The position numbers and the translations under genes were made by a program. Shown one piece after another: positions 1 through 9,317 of a DNA stretch of 44,942 nucleotides; the stretch's first letter is position 1; each line of letters begins with the position of its first letter. Origin of the DNA: Chitiniphilus eburneus (GTDB lineage Bacteria; Pseudomonadota; Gammaproteobacteria; Burkholderiales; Chitinibacteraceae); assembly GCF_005048205.1 (NCBI RefSeq), contig NZ_SUMF01000027.1:1-44942 (forward strand), in the 5' to 3' direction. The notes beneath the pieces are model-generated. The model ran no database searches, was not told where the DNA came from, and was given only the letters and a program-made list of their open reading frames with translations.

Positions 1-525
1 TCGGTGGACGTGATCACCGGGCTGATCAAGGCCAATATCCCGACGCGGATCGCGTTCCAGGTATCGAGCAAGGTGGATAGCCGCACCATCCTGGACCAGA
101 TGGGTGCGGAGGCGCTGCTAGGCCAGGGCGACATGCTGTTCCTGCCGCCGGGCACCGGCTATCCGCAGCGGGTGCATGGGGCGTTCTGCGCCGACGATGA
201 GGTACATCGCGTGGTGGAATACCTCAAGCAGTTCGGCGAACCCGATTACGTGGAAGGCGTGCTGGGCGGCGGTTTCGACGCCGAAGCCGCCGCTGCGGGC
301 CTTGCCGGCGGCAGCGAGCAGGACGCCGAGGCCGACCCGCTTTACGACGAAGCGGTAGCGTTCGTCATCAAGAGCCGTCGCGCGTCGATCTCATCGGTGC
401 AGCGCCAGCTACGGATCGGCTACAACCGCGCCGCGCGCCTGATCGAACAGATGGAGACCGCCGGACTGGTCAGCCCGATGGAAACCAACGGCAACCGCAC
501 CGTGTTGGTACCGGCCGGAGAATGA
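1..525 (+). CDS. ftsK: DNA translocase FtsK, C-terminal fragment
   Basis: This is the 3' end of a gene that begins before the window; the frame is open from base 1. FtsK is the septum-anchored, ATP-driven DNA pump that helps segregate the terminus and activates XerCD recombination. Visible here are the end of the RecA-like motor ([17 protein letters not shown], then [12 protein letters not shown], typical of FtsK/SpoIIIE) and, in the last 65 or so residues, the gamma winged-helix domain that reads KOPS sites ([11 protein letters not shown], then [12 protein letters not shown]). A short acidic, Ala/Gly-rich linker separates them. The membrane and linker parts lie outside the window. The assignment is firm; only the 5' part is missing. 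Confidence 0.95.
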   Translation, partial: SVDVITGLIKANIPTRIAFQVSSKVDSRTILDQMGAEALLGQGDMLFLPPGTGYPQRVHGAFCADDEVHRVVEYLKQFGEPDYVEGVLGGGFDAEAAAAGLAGGSEQDAEADPLYDEAVAFVIKSRRASISSVQRQLRIGYNRAARLIEQMETAGLVSPMETNGNRTVLVPAGE

Positions 526-550
526 CGGCCCCGTTCACGAGGATTGCACC

Positions 551-1177
551 GTGGATGAAAAAACGCTGAGCCAATTCCTGGAACAGATCCTCGCCACCGC
601 CCAGGCGGGCCTGACCTATTCCACCGACCGCTTCGACATCGAACGCTTTCGCGCATTGCAGCAGGCAACCGCCGCCCTGCTGGCCACCGACACCGGCCAA
701 CCCGTGACCCGCATCCAGAACTGGATCGACCTGGACAGCCACTACCCCACCCCCAAGCTGGACGTGCGTGCGCTGATCCTCGACAGCAATCAACATGTGC
801 TGCTGGTGCGCGAAGCCAGCGACGGCCTGTGGACCTTGCCAGGCGGCTGGTGCGACATCGGCGAATCCCCCGCCGATGCCGTGGTACGCGAAGTGCGCGA
901 GGAAACCGGGTTATCGGTACGCCCGACCCGGCTACTCGCCCTGCTGGACAAACACAAACACGCCCATCCCCCGCAACTGCCACACGCGCTGAAGGCGTTT
1001 TTCCTGTGCGACAGCCACGGCGGGGAACTACTGCAACAAACCAGCGAAACCACCGCCGCCGGTTTTTACGCCCCCACGGCCCTGCCGGAACTCTCGACGC
1101 ACCGGGTACTGACGGAACAAATCCGGTATCTGTACGCGCAAGTAGCGGCGGGAAACATGGCCGCCGCATTCGATTGA
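551..1177 (+). CDS. NUDIX hydrolase with N-terminal NUDIX-associated domain
   Basis: A 208-residue NUDIX hydrolase, a family that cleaves nucleoside diphosphates linked to another group. The NUDIX box is intact: G-x5-E-x7-REVREETGL within GGWCDIGESPADAVVREV. About 65 residues precede the catalytic domain and look like the small helical N-terminal domain found on a subset of ADP-sugar or ADP-ribose hydrolases. The start is GTG at 551, with GAGG about 8 bases upstream; a nearby ATG is out of frame. It follows ftsK by 25 bases, so it may be co-transcribed. The exact substrate cannot be read from the sequence; ADP-ribose-like pyrophosphatase activity is inferred from the family. Confidence 0.88.
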   Translation: MDEKTLSQFLEQILATAQAGLTYSTDRFDIERFRALQQATAALLATDTGQPVTRIQNWIDLDSHYPTPKLDVRALILDSNQHVLLVREASDGLWTLPGGWCDIGESPADAVVREVREETGLSVRPTRLLALLDKHKHAHPPQLPHALKAFFLCDSHGGELLQQTSETTAAGFYAPTALPELSTHRVLTEQIRYLYAQVAAGNMAAAFD

Positions 1178-1226
1178 TGCAACACCTTCAAATACCAGGC
1201 AGGTGTGAACGATGATGCTTCGATCG

Positions 1227-1928
1227 CGACACATTCCCGCTCACGCGGGGAACACTCGAGCTTGGTGCGTGACGCTGCATTGAAAGTCGGTTCATCCCCG
1301 CTCACGCGGGGAACACAGCGCTGGCGGCGAACGTCAGGCCGAGCCGGGCGGTTCATCCCCGCTCACGCGGGGAACACGTGGCCCGCGCACCTGGACGTGG
1401 TCCTCGCACCGGTTCATCCCCGCTCACGCGGGGAACACGTGGTGTTGTTTGGTGTTTTCGCTGTGGTCGGCGGTTCATCCCCGCTCACGCGGGGAACACG
1501 CGCAGTTGCTGCTCGGCAACGCCCCGGCGGCCGGTTCATCCCCGCTCACGCGGGGAACACGGTTCGATACCAACCTGTAGCCGGCTTAAATTCGGTTCAT
1601 CCCCGCTCACGCGGGGAACACGTAGCACGGCGGCACGTAGCCCTGCCCTAGTCCCGGTTCATCCCCGCTCACGCGGGGAACACTTCAAGTAGCTGTTCCA
1701 TTTCGTCCAAATACACCGGTTCATCCCCGCTCACGCGGGGAACACAACGCGGACGGAACGTCTAAAGCCACCCCTCGCGGTTCATCCCCGCTCACGCGGG
1801 GAACACTTGTGAAAATGGTGTGGGGAATTTCCAAGGGGCGGTTCATCCCCGCTCACGCGGGGAACACGAATCAGTTGCAATTGCGAGCGTCATTTTCACC
1901 GGTTCATCCCCGCTCACGCGGGGAACAC
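1227..1928 (-). CRISPR. Type I-E CRISPR array, 12 repeats and 11 spacers
   Basis: Repeats are 29 bp and start at 1227 (degenerate), 1288, 1349, 1410, 1471, 1532, 1593, 1655, 1717, 1778, 1839 and 1900. Spacers are 32 bp, except two of 33 bp (1622-1654 and 1684-1716). Read on the minus strand each repeat starts GTGTTCCCCGC, has a GCGTGAGCG hairpin core and ends GGGGATGAACCG, the type I-E form cut by Cas6e. This orientation, and the decayed repeat at 1227, put the leader on the right (about 1929 onward) and the oldest spacer on the left. All internal repeats appear identical. No cas gene lies in the window, so Cascade and Cas3 would have to be encoded elsewhere. Confidence 0.97.
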
Positions 1929-2033
1929 ACCAATTACAACATATTGATTCAGCGAGCGAAATCCGGTCGGGCTCAAGCCACCAACCTTACAAGCCGATCG
2001 ACAGGCTCTCCACCATGCTTCAAGTTCCACCGC
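1929..2033 (-). promoter_or_regulatory. Putative CRISPR leader
   Basis: These 105 bp lie between the leader-proximal repeat and the stop codon of the minus-strand oxidoreductase gene. The part nearest the array is richer in A/T than its surroundings, as type I-E leaders are. No clear IHF site or promoter could be picked out by eye. The space is short, so pre-crRNA may also come from read-through of the sugar operon. Assigned from position and repeat orientation only. Confidence 0.5.
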
Positions 2034-3176
2034 TCACAGCTTGATCCAAGCATTCCCACCCGCCTGACTCGCCAGTACCGCGTCGATGAATCTTAACCCC
2101 GCCACCCCGTCATCCACCGTCGTCAACGCCAACGACTCGGACGGCGGTGGGGTGTTGGTTTGTTGGGCTGTGATTTGCAATGCAGCGTCACGGTAGAGCT
2201 GGGCGAAGGCTTCCAGGTAGCCTTCGGGATGGCCGGCGGGGACGCGGGTGGCGTGGGCGGCTGCGGCACCCTCTACACGGCCTCGGGTCAGGCGGGTGGT
2301 TTCGCCGCCTTGCGGGGTGAACCACAGTTCGTTGGGTGATTCCTGGCTGAAGCGCAGGCTGGCGCGGGTGCCGTGGACGCGCAGGTTGAGGGCGTTTTCC
2401 TCGCCGCTGGCGATCTGGCTGGCGACCAGCAGGCCGCGCGCGCCGTTGGGGTAGCGCAGCATCGCCTGCACGTGGTCGTCCACCTGCCGGCCGGGGACGA
2501 AGGTGTGGGTTTCGGCGGCCAGCTCGCTGGGGGTCAGGCCGGTGACAAAGCAGGCCAGGTGGTAGGCGTGGGTGCCGATATCGCCCAGGCAGCCGGCCGG
2601 GCCGGCCAGGGCGGGGTCGGTGCGCCAGCCGGCCTGTTTGTTGCCGGTGCTTTCCACTGGCTCGGCCAGCCAGTCCTGAAGGTATTCCACCTGGATGTAG
2701 CGGAGATCGCCCAGTTCGCCATTGGCGACCAGTTCGCGCGCGTGGCGCACCATGGGGTAGCCGGAGTAGGTGTATGTCAACGCGAACAAGCGCTGTTTCC
2801 GCCTTGCCAGCGCAGCCATTGCCTCGCCTTCGGCCAGTGAGATCGCCAGCGGTTTGTCGCAGATGACATGAATGCCCGCTTCGAGAAATGCCGTGGCAAC
2901 CGCTGCGTGCAGGTGGTTGGGGGTGACGATGGCGACCACGTCGATACCGTCATCGCGCGCAGCCTCGGCACGGGCCATTTCGCGGTAGTCGCCATAGCTG
3001 CGGGCGGGGTCCAGCCGCAGATCGGAGGCGCTGGCGGCGGCGCGCGCGGGGTCGGACGACAAGGCGCCCGCAACCAGTTCGTAGCAGTCGTCCAAACGCG
3101 CGGCGAGGCGATGCACCGCGCCGATGAAGGCGCCCTGCCCGCCGCCAACCATCCCCAGGCGCAGACGTCGATTCAT
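2034..3176 (-). CDS. Gfo/Idh/MocA-family NAD(P)-dependent sugar dehydrogenase
   Basis: A 380-residue oxidoreductase. The start chosen is the ATG giving [15 protein letters not shown], because the Rossmann GGGxG motif must lie near the N terminus and a GGAGAA site precedes it; an upstream in-frame ATG would add 30 unlikely residues. It has the family EKP-type motif as CDKPLA (catalytic Lys), preceded by TPNHLH, and a C-terminal alpha/beta domain with [13 protein letters not shown]. It is the last gene of the sugar operon, about 110 bases after the isomerase. Such enzymes oxidise a sugar or inositol hydroxyl, often paired with a TIM-barrel isomerase as here. Substrate unknown. Confidence 0.9.
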   Translation of the reverse strand: MNRRLRLGMVGGGQGAFIGAVHRLAARLDDCYELVAGALSSDPARAAASASDLRLDPARSYGDYREMARAEAARDDGIDVVAIVTPNHLHAAVATAFLEAGIHVICDKPLAISLAEGEAMAALARRKQRLFALTYTYSGYPMVRHARELVANGELGDLRYIQVEYLQDWLAEPVESTGNKQAGWRTDPALAGPAGCLGDIGTHAYHLACFVTGLTPSELAAETHTFVPGRQVDDHVQAMLRYPNGARGLLVASQIASGEENALNLRVHGTRASLRFSQESPNELWFTPQGGETTRLTRGRVEGAAAAHATRVPAGHPEGYLEAFAQLYRDAALQITAQQTNTPPPSESLALTTVDDGVAGLRFIDAVLASQAGGNAWIKL

Positions 3177-3287
3177 GTCGGTTCTCCGGAGAAACTTCAA
3201 ATACGAGAAGGTGAAACGGGGTTCTTTGAGCACGGGAGCCGGCCAGCCCAAAGGCGTGTGGCACACCCCGAAGCCGTTTTACATCCC

Positions 3288-4340
3288 CTACAGCCCCAAC
3301 AAGGCGTCGATCTGTTTTGAATCGATGCTGCTGCCTGCAAAGTCGTCAAAGGCGTGTTCGGCCACGCGGATGATGTGGCGGCGGATGAAATCCGCGCCTT
3401 CCAGTGCGCCGTCCTGCGGGTGCTTCAGCGCGCACTCCCATTCCAGCACAGCCCAGCCGGGAAAGTCGTACTGCGCCATTTTTGAGAAGATCGCGCCGAA
3501 GTCGATCTGGCCGTCGCCCAGTGAGCGAAAGCGCCCGGCGCGTTCGGCCCAATCGCTGTAACCGCCATAAACGCCCTGACGGCCGTCGGGGCAGAACTCG
3601 GCGTCCTTCACGTGGAAGGCCTTGATGCGGGCGTGGTAACGGTCGATGAACGCCAGGTAGTCGAGTTGCTGCAATATGAAGTGGCTGGGGTCGTAAAGGA
3701 TGCAGGCGCGCGGGTGATCGCCCACTGCGGCGAGGAAGCGTTCGAAGGTGATGCCGTCGTGCAGGTCCTCACCGGGATGCAGTTCGTAGCAGAGATCCAC
3801 GCCAGCCGCGTCGAAAGCATCCAGGATCGGCCGCCAGCGTTTGGCGAGTTCGGCGAAGGCGGCATCCACCAGCCCGGCCGGGCGTTGTGGCCAGGGGTAC
3901 AGGTATGGCCATGCCAGCGCACCCGAGAATGTGACGTGCGCGGTCAGCCCCAGGCGGCGCGAGGCTTCGGCGGCGGCGATCACCTGGCTGATCGCCCACT
4001 CGGTCCGCGCCGACGGGTTACCACGTACTTCGGGGGCGGCAAAGCCGTCGAACAGCGCATCGTAGGCCGGGTGCACCGCCACCAGTTGCCCTTGCAGGTG
4101 GGTGGATAGTTCGGTGATCGCCAGCCCGTGCGCGGCAACGCGGCCAGCGACTTCATCGCAGTAACCCTGGCTGCGCGCGGCCAGCGCCACGTCAAACAGT
4201 CGGGGGTCGTTGGTCGGCACCTGGATGCCCCGGAACCCGAGCCCCGCCGCCCAACCGGCCAAGCCGTCCAGCGTATCGAACGGCGCGGCATCGCCGACGA
4301 ACTGGGCCAGGAACACCGCCGGCCCTTTGATGGTTTGCAT
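3288..4340 (-). CDS. Sugar phosphate isomerase/epimerase, TIM-barrel (AP endonuclease 2 family)
   Basis: A 350-residue xylose-isomerase-like TIM barrel. Metal-binding positions of the family are visible along the chain: Glu in CYELHPGE, Asp/His in LYDPSHF, His in AFHVKD and Glu in VLEWEC. The ATG at 4340 has AGGAG seven to eight bases upstream. Members interconvert ketoses, epimerise sugars or dehydrate inosose. Its place between a sugar ABC importer and a Gfo/Idh dehydrogenase suggests catabolism of an imported sugar or polyol through a keto intermediate. The sequence does not tell which one. Confidence 0.88.
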   Translation of the reverse strand: MQTIKGPAVFLAQFVGDAAPFDTLDGLAGWAAGLGFRGIQVPTNDPRLFDVALAARSQGYCDEVAGRVAAHGLAITELSTHLQGQLVAVHPAYDALFDGFAAPEVRGNPSARTEWAISQVIAAAEASRRLGLTAHVTFSGALAWPYLYPWPQRPAGLVDAAFAELAKRWRPILDAFDAAGVDLCYELHPGEDLHDGITFERFLAAVGDHPRACILYDPSHFILQQLDYLAFIDRYHARIKAFHVKDAEFCPDGRQGVYGGYSDWAERAGRFRSLGDGQIDFGAIFSKMAQYDFPGWAVLEWECALKHPQDGALEGADFIRRHIIRVAEHAFDDFAGSSIDSKQIDALLGL

Positions 4341-4352
4341 GGTGTAACTCCT

Positions 4353-4436
4353 GTGAGGAGTGAGGAGTGAGGTGCAAGGTCAAAAGCAAAAGCAACACAG
4401 GCTGGCGCTGCGGGTTTTACACCTCACCCCTCACCC
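4353..4436. repeat. Intergenic palindromic repeat, GTGAGG family, copy 1
   Basis: The left arm is purine-rich (GTGAGGAGTGAGGAGTGAGG) and the right arm is its approximate reverse complement (ACCTCACCCCTCACCC), with AAAAGC-rich sequence inside. Closely related copies occur at 5449-5534 and 40096-40173. This one lies between the binding-protein and isomerase genes. It could fold in RNA and modulate operon expression; no protein is encoded. Confidence 0.8.
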
Positions 4437-4438
4437 GC

Positions 4439-5392
4439 TCAAAACGGCGAATCCGGGAAGTAGAACTGCTTGGCGTTTTCCTTGGTGATCAGCACCGACG
4501 GAATGATGGTGGTCGCCGGCAGTTTTTCACCTTTCAGCCGCGCTTCGGCGGTGAGCTTGATCGCGTCGTAGATGAACTTGGGCGAGTACGACACGTCGGC
4601 CTGGATGCGCTTGTCCTTGCCGTCGAGGATGGTCTTGACCATGCCCTTGGCACCGGCGCCGCCGAATACTTCCTTGATGTCGGTACGCTTGGCCTGGTCG
4701 ATGGCCTTGAGCACGCCTACCGCCATGTCGTCGTCGGCCGCCCAGACGGCGTCGATCTGCTTGAAGCGGGTGAGGTAGTCCTGCGTCACCTTGAAAGCAT
4801 CATCGCGGTTCCAGTTGCCGTACTTGGCATCCAGTACCTTGATGTCCGGGTGCTGCTTCATCACGCCCATGAAGGCGTTGTAGCGCTCGTTGTCCAGCGT
4901 GGTGGGCATGCCGCGCAGCATCACGATGTTGCCCTTGCCGTTCAGCCGCTTGGCCAGGTATTCGGCCGGCAGCTTACCGAAGGCGGTGTTGTCGCCGGCG
5001 ACGTAGGCATCCTGCGCGCTGGTATCGGTCAGACCGCGATCGACCACGGTCACGTAGACGCCTTTACCCTTCACCTGCGCCACGGGCTTGGTCAGCGATG
5101 CCGATTCGAACGGGAAGATCACCAGCGCATTGATCTTGTTCACGGTAAGCAGATCCTGCAACTGATTGGCCTGCTCCGGTGCGGAGCCGGCCGTCTTGAC
5201 GATGATCTTCAGGCCCGGATGCGCTTTTTCCAGATCCTTTTTGGCCTGGTTGGCCCACCAGACGATACCGCCGGTGAAGCCGTGGGTGGCGGTGGGGATC
5301 GCCACGCCCAGGGTCACTTTTTCCGCCGCGAAGATGGTGCAGGCGGAGAGCGCCAGTACCCCGGCACCCACTACGCGAATCAAGCTTTTCAT
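4439..5392 (-). CDS. Periplasmic sugar-binding protein of a ribose-type ABC importer
   Basis: A 317-residue family 2 (RbsB-like) solute-binding protein. The N terminus is a Sec signal peptide: MKSLIR, a hydrophobic stretch, then a likely cut after IFAA. The mature part holds the usual two-lobed pattern: VTLGVAIPTATHGF, later NKINALVIFPF, then DAVWAADDDMAVGV. GGAG precedes the ATG. It captures a sugar in the periplasm for the permease and ATPase encoded just upstream in the operon. Family-level assignment is secure; the ligand is unknown. Confidence 0.92.
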   Translation of the reverse strand: MKSLIRVVGAGVLALSACTIFAAEKVTLGVAIPTATHGFTGGIVWWANQAKKDLEKAHPGLKIIVKTAGSAPEQANQLQDLLTVNKINALVIFPFESASLTKPVAQVKGKGVYVTVVDRGLTDTSAQDAYVAGDNTAFGKLPAEYLAKRLNGKGNIVMLRGMPTTLDNERYNAFMGVMKQHPDIKVLDAKYGNWNRDDAFKVTQDYLTRFKQIDAVWAADDDMAVGVLKAIDQAKRTDIKEVFGGAGAKGMVKTILDGKDKRIQADVSYSPKFIYDAIKLTAEARLKGEKLPATTIIPSVLITKENAKQFYFPDSPF

Positions 5393-5448
5393 GGTGTTGT
5401 CTCCGTGATGTATGGGCAGCCCAACCCCCGCCCGTGGGTGTTTTTTGG

Positions 5449-5534
5449 GTGAGGCGTGAGGGGTAACGGCAAAGGCAACAACTACGGCATCCGGCTTTTG
5501 ACGTTGCCTTTACACCTCACCCCTCACTCCTCAC
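5449..5534. repeat. Intergenic palindromic repeat, GTGAGG family, copy 2
   Basis: Starts GTGAGGCGTGAGGGGTAACG and ends TTTACACCTCACCCCTCACT plus CCTCAC, so the ends pair as a long imperfect stem. The internal GGCTTTTGACGTTGCC matches the core of the copy at 40096-40173. It lies between the permease and binding-protein genes, where a stem can protect the upstream message or thin out read-through. Confidence 0.82.
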
Positions 5535-5542
5535 ATTCCGGT

Positions 5543-6538
5543 TCACCGCCGCCCCCGTTGCAGGAAGGCCACGACGATGATCACGCCGCCCTGCACCGCG
5601 GCGTTCAGGTACACGCTGATGATGCTGGTGAGGTTGAGGATGTTGCTGATCACCGACAGCAGGATGGCGCCGACCACAGTACCCACCAGCCGCCCTTCCC
5701 CGCCCTTGAGCGCGGTGCCGCCAACGACGACGGCGGCGATGGCTTCCAGCTCCCACAACAGACCAGTGGTCGGCGACGCCGAGCCCAGGCGCGGTACGTA
5801 CAACAGCGTGGCGATGCCCACGCACAGGCCCAGCAGCATGTAGGTCAGTACTTTCACCAGATCGACGCGGATGGCGGCATAGCGCGCCACCTGCTCGTTG
5901 GAGCCTATCGCCTGCACGTGGCGGCCGAAGGCGGTACGGTTGAGCAGCACGCCGCCGGCCACGGCCACCGCGGCGAAGATCCACACGGGGATCGGCACGC
6001 CCAGCAGGCTGGCGTAGTAGACGGGGCTGTAGCGGTCGGATAGTTCGCCATCCAGCGTCAGCGCGCCGCCATCGGCGAACCAGGTGAGAAACGCGCGAAA
6101 GATGCCCAGCGTACCGAGCGTGACGATGAAGGGCTCCACCCGGCCTTTGGTGATCAACAGGCCGTGCGCGCAGCCGAAAGCGGCGCCCAGCACCAGCGAT
6201 AGTCCCATGCCCAGCGCCACCACCAGCGTGGCCGGATGGCCGCCCGCGCCCAGGCTGTTCATGAACAGGATCATGCTGCCGGCGATCAACGCCGCCATCG
6301 ACCCCACCGACAGATCAATGCCGCCGGACATGATGACGAAGGTCATGCCCACCGCGATGATGCCGATGAACGCGGTGCGGGTGAGCACGTTCATCAGATT
6401 GTCGACCGTGGCGAAATCCGGGTTCAGCAAGGTGCCGGCGATGCACAGCGCGATCAGGCCGAGAATGGGCCCCAGCCCGCTCAGCGCCGTGCGCCATCGG
6501 CGCGACACGTTGGGGGATTCAGTGCGTTCCGGTTGCAT
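5543..6538 (-). CDS. Ribose-type ABC importer, inner-membrane permease
   Basis: A 331-residue, very hydrophobic BPD_transp_2 (RbsC-like) permease with about eight to ten membrane segments. It has the family signature around [15 protein letters not shown] in the first third and [13 protein letters not shown] near the C terminus, part of the ATPase-coupling region. I start it at ATG 6538 (MQPERTE); a TTG two codons earlier is in frame but weaker. The gene overlaps the end of the ATPase gene by about 20 bases, indicating translational coupling. It forms the translocation pore for the imported sugar. Confidence 0.9.
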   Translation of the reverse strand: MQPERTESPNVSRRWRTALSGLGPILGLIALCIAGTLLNPDFATVDNLMNVLTRTAFIGIIAVGMTFVIMSGGIDLSVGSMAALIAGSMILFMNSLGAGGHPATLVVALGMGLSLVLGAAFGCAHGLLITKGRVEPFIVTLGTLGIFRAFLTWFADGGALTLDGELSDRYSPVYYASLLGVPIPVWIFAAVAVAGGVLLNRTAFGRHVQAIGSNEQVARYAAIRVDLVKVLTYMLLGLCVGIATLLYVPRLGSASPTTGLLWELEAIAAVVVGGTALKGGEGRLVGTVVGAILLSVISNILNLTSIISVYLNAAVQGGVIIVVAFLQRGRR

Positions 6539-8006
6539 GGGCAATCAGTTCCTCTTCGGTCAGGCGTTCGAGGCCGAGCGTGGCCTGCAAGTGGCCGGCG
6601 CGCATCACCGCCACGCGGTGGCACAGGCCGATCAGCTCGATCAGTTCGCTGGAAATCACGATCACGGCGCGGCCCTCGGCCGCCAGCCGCCGGATCAGGA
6701 AATAGATGTCGCGCTTGGCGCCGACGTCCACGCCGCGCGTGGGCTCGTCCAGCACGATCACGCGCGGATCAGGGTGCAGGAACTTGGCCAGCGCCAGCTT
6801 CTGCTGGTTGCCGCCCGACAGCATCCGTGCCTTGCTGGCATGGTCGCCGGTGCGGATGCCGAACTCGGCCACGGCGTGCGCCAGCGCGTCGCGCTCGCGA
6901 TCCAGCCGCAGCCATGGCTGGGCATAGCGTTCCAGCACCATCAGGGTCAGGTTGTCGCGCAGGCCCAGGTCAACGTGCAGCCCCTTGCCCTTGCGGTCTT
7001 CGCTCAGGTAGGTGATACCGTGCCGCATCGCCTGGCGTGGATTGCGCAGGTCCACCGGCTGGCCGGCCAGCTCAATCCGCCCCGCCGTGCGCGGCCGCAG
7101 GCCGATCACCGCTTCGAACGCTTCGGTACGCCCCGCGCCGACCAGCCCGGCAAAGCCCAGGATTTCGCCCTCGCGCACCTCGAAGCTCAGGTCCTCGGCC
7201 CAGCCGGGCACGGTCAGGCCGCTGACCTTCAGCGCACTGGGCGCATCCGGCGCGGGCGGCTGCTTGTCGGGGAACATGTCGGACACGTCGCGCCCCACCA
7301 TCAGATTGGCCATCTGCCGCCGATCGACCTCGGCCGTGGCTGCCCGCGCCACGAAGCGGCCATCGCGCATCACCACTACCTCGTCGGTCACGCGCTCCAC
7401 TTCGTCCAGCTTGTGCGAGATGTAGACGATGGTGACACCCTCCGCCTTCAGCCGGGCGATCAGCGCGAACAGCCGTTGTGTCTCGCCCGGCGTGAGCGTG
7501 GCGGTGGGCTCGTCCATGATCAGCAGCCGGGCGTGGCGCGACAGCGCCTTGGCGATCTCCACCAGTTGCTTCTCGGCCACGATCAACTGCCGCACCGGCG
7601 TATCCGGGTCCGCCTGTAGCCCCACCAGTTGCAGGTTGCGCGCGGCTTCGGCGCGCATTGCGGCATCGTCGAGCAACCAACCCTTTTTCTTTTCGTGGCC
7701 GAGAAAGATGTTCTGCGCGATGGTCAGGTGCTCGGCCAGGTTGAACTCCTGGTGGATCAGCACGATGCCGGCCGTCTCGGCCTGGCGCGAACTGTCAAAG
7801 CGCCGCGCCTCGCCGTCGATACGCACCTCGCCCGCGCTGGCGGCCTCGTAGCCGGCCAGGATCTTCATCAGCGTGGATTTACCCGCACCGTTCTCGCCCA
7901 GCAGGCCGTAGACCTTGCCCGGCGCCAGCTCGAAACTCACGCCATGCAGCACGCGCACCGGGCCGAAATCCTTGGTCAGGTCTTCAAATTGCACCGACAG
8001 GCTCAT
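6519..8006 (-). CDS. Ribose-type ABC importer, duplicated ATPase subunit
   Basis: A 495-residue RbsA/MglA-type protein with two ABC domains in tandem. The first has Walker [13 protein letters not shown] and Walker [13 protein letters not shown]. The second has the degenerate P-loop typical of this family ([12 protein letters not shown]), ABC signature LSGGNQQK and Walker [12 protein letters not shown]. It energises sugar import with the permease encoded next. The start at 8006 is preceded by GAGG. The gene is separated from the regulator gene by about 255 bases holding a degenerate dispersed repeat. Confidence 0.93.
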   Translation of the reverse strand: MSLSVQFEDLTKDFGPVRVLHGVSFELAPGKVYGLLGENGAGKSTLMKILAGYEAASAGEVRIDGEARRFDSSRQAETAGIVLIHQEFNLAEHLTIAQNIFLGHEKKKGWLLDDAAMRAEAARNLQLVGLQADPDTPVRQLIVAEKQLVEIAKALSRHARLLIMDEPTATLTPGETQRLFALIARLKAEGVTIVYISHKLDEVERVTDEVVVMRDGRFVARAATAEVDRRQMANLMVGRDVSDMFPDKQPPAPDAPSALKVSGLTVPGWAEDLSFEVREGEILGFAGLVGAGRTEAFEAVIGLRPRTAGRIELAGQPVDLRNPRQAMRHGITYLSEDRKGKGLHVDLGLRDNLTLMVLERYAQPWLRLDRERDALAHAVAEFGIRTGDHASKARMLSGGNQQKLALAKFLHPDPRVIVLDEPTRGVDVGAKRDIYFLIRRLAAEGRAVIVISSELIELIGLCHRVAVMRAGHLQATLGLERLTEEELIAHATGTH

Positions 8007-8027
8007 TTCAGAGCCTCCTCATGGTCT

Positions 8028-8252
8028 TTTCGCGACAGCGCGCGGCAAGGCGCAAGATGCACTGCGGTATGAACATCGCGCCCAGCTTGTCACGCCCCTA
8101 TCCACGGGTAATGCCCCGAGCCCGGCAGGCCGGGCCGCATCGGGTCGGACCAGAAAAAGGTCATCCACTGCGTTGTGCTCCTGGGAAACAACCGGTTGTT
8201 GCCTTCGTCCTTGTGCCAGGCCTTTCCGGCCCTGCGCCGCAGCGAAAGGATC
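8028..8252. repeat. Degenerate copy of the MITE-like dispersed repeat
   Basis: Between the regulator and ATPase genes, this stretch resembles the reverse complement of the full element at 32751-33022. Shared blocks include TTCGCGACAGCG near the left end and CATCCACTGCGTTG, then CGGTTGTTGCC or TGGTTGTTGCC, near the right. The outer CTAG-bounded ends have been lost, so it is an old, decayed copy. No convincing gene lies in it. Confidence 0.65.
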
Positions 8253-8261
8253 GCAAGGCAC

Positions 8262-9299
8262 TCATCCACTCGCTCTACGGATCAACCGATGCGGCAGCAG
8301 CATGCCGGGCACCACCGCGCCAGGCTCCGCCAGCCGTTGCAACAGCAGGCGGGCGGCGGTTTCGCCCAGTTCACGCATCGGTTGCAGGATGGTGGTCAGC
8401 GGCGGGTCGATCTGCGCCGCGATGGCAATGTCGTCGAAGCCGATAACCGCCACGTCGTCCGGCACGCGGCGCCCCACATCGCGCAGGCCGCGCAGCACGC
8501 CGATCGCCAGTGTGTCGGACACTGCGAAGATCGCCGTCGGCGGTTCCGGCAGCGCCATCAGTTGCGCCGCCGCCGCCGCGCCGGCGGCGAAATCCAGGCT
8601 CTGCACGGTCAACTGCCATTCCGGGTGCAGGCGCAACCCGGCATCGGCCAGCGCATCGCGATAACCCTGCCGGCGTTGCCGCGCATAGAGAAAGCGTTCG
8701 TCCGAATTGATCAACGCGATATCGCGGTGCCCCTGCGCCAACAGGTGATTCACCGCCTCCGCCGCCGCCGCGCGGTTGTCGATGCCCACGTAGGGCACCG
8801 GCACGGCGGGGTCGAACTCGCAGCACGCCACCCACGGCAGCGACGCCGATTCCTCGGCCAGCGCGTGCTGCACGGTGTCCGGATCCAGGCAGATGGCGCC
8901 ATCGGCACGGCGGGTGCGCAGCAGGTCGAAATAACTGCGCTCGCGTCCTGGATCGGCACCGGTATCGCACAGCAGCACGAAGTAACCATGCTGCCGCGCC
9001 ACACTGTCGATACCGCGCACGATCTCCGCGTAGAACGGGTTGCCCACGTCCGGCACCATGGTCAGCAACAGGCGGCTGGCCGCCGTACGCAGGTTGCGCG
9101 CCAAGTGGTTCATCCGGTAGCCCAGCACCTCGACGGCAGCCATCACCTTGTCGCGCGTTTCGGCCTTGACCACCGCCTGCCCGTTCAGCACACGCGATAC
9201 GGTGGCCACCGATACGCCGGCCTGCCGGGCCACGGCGGCGATCGAGACATTGCCGGCTTCGGCGGAAGCCGCACCAGGACGAGGCATGAGGCGCACCAT
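8262..9299 (-). CDS. LacI-family transcriptional regulator of the sugar operon
   Basis: A 345-residue LacI/GalR regulator. The N-terminal helix-turn-helix is clear (VSIAAVARQAGVSVATVSRV, then LNG and the hinge region LARNLR). The rest is a periplasmic-binding-protein-like sensor domain ending in the dimerisation region (VIGFDDIAIAAQIDPPLTTI). ATG 9299 is used; an alternative in-frame ATG at 9287 removes four residues and neither has a good Shine-Dalgarno site. A perfect palindrome at 9302-9317 touches the start, so it probably represses itself. It is the first gene of the minus-strand operon and likely senses the imported sugar. Confidence 0.92.
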   Translation of the reverse strand: MVRLMPRPGAASAEAGNVSIAAVARQAGVSVATVSRVLNGQAVVKAETRDKVMAAVEVLGYRMNHLARNLRTAASRLLLTMVPDVGNPFYAEIVRGIDSVARQHGYFVLLCDTGADPGRERSYFDLLRTRRADGAICLDPDTVQHALAEESASLPWVACCEFDPAVPVPYVGIDNRAAAAEAVNHLLAQGHRDIALINSDERFLYARQRRQGYRDALADAGLRLHPEWQLTVQSLDFAAGAAAAAQLMALPEPPTAIFAVSDTLAIGVLRGLRDVGRRVPDDVAVIGFDDIAIAAQIDPPLTTILQPMRELGETAARLLLQRLAEPGAVVPGMLLPHRLIRRASG

Positions 9300-9301
9300 G
9301 A

Positions 9302-9317
9302 ATGTAATCGATTACAT
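9302..9317. promoter_or_regulatory. LacI-family operator, perfect 16-bp palindrome
   Basis: ATGTAATCGATTACAT is fully self-complementary with a central CG, the form of many LacI/GalR-family operators. It lies two bases upstream of the regulator's proposed start codon, so binding would block initiation or early elongation of the whole operon. I saw no second copy between the regulator and ATPase genes, which supports a single promoter upstream of the regulator gene. Confidence 0.82.

Noticed and set aside
1205-1692. Open frames across the CRISPR array with repeated SSPLTRGT or HPRSRGEH units
   Set aside because: They are translations of the CRISPR repeat, not protein repeats.
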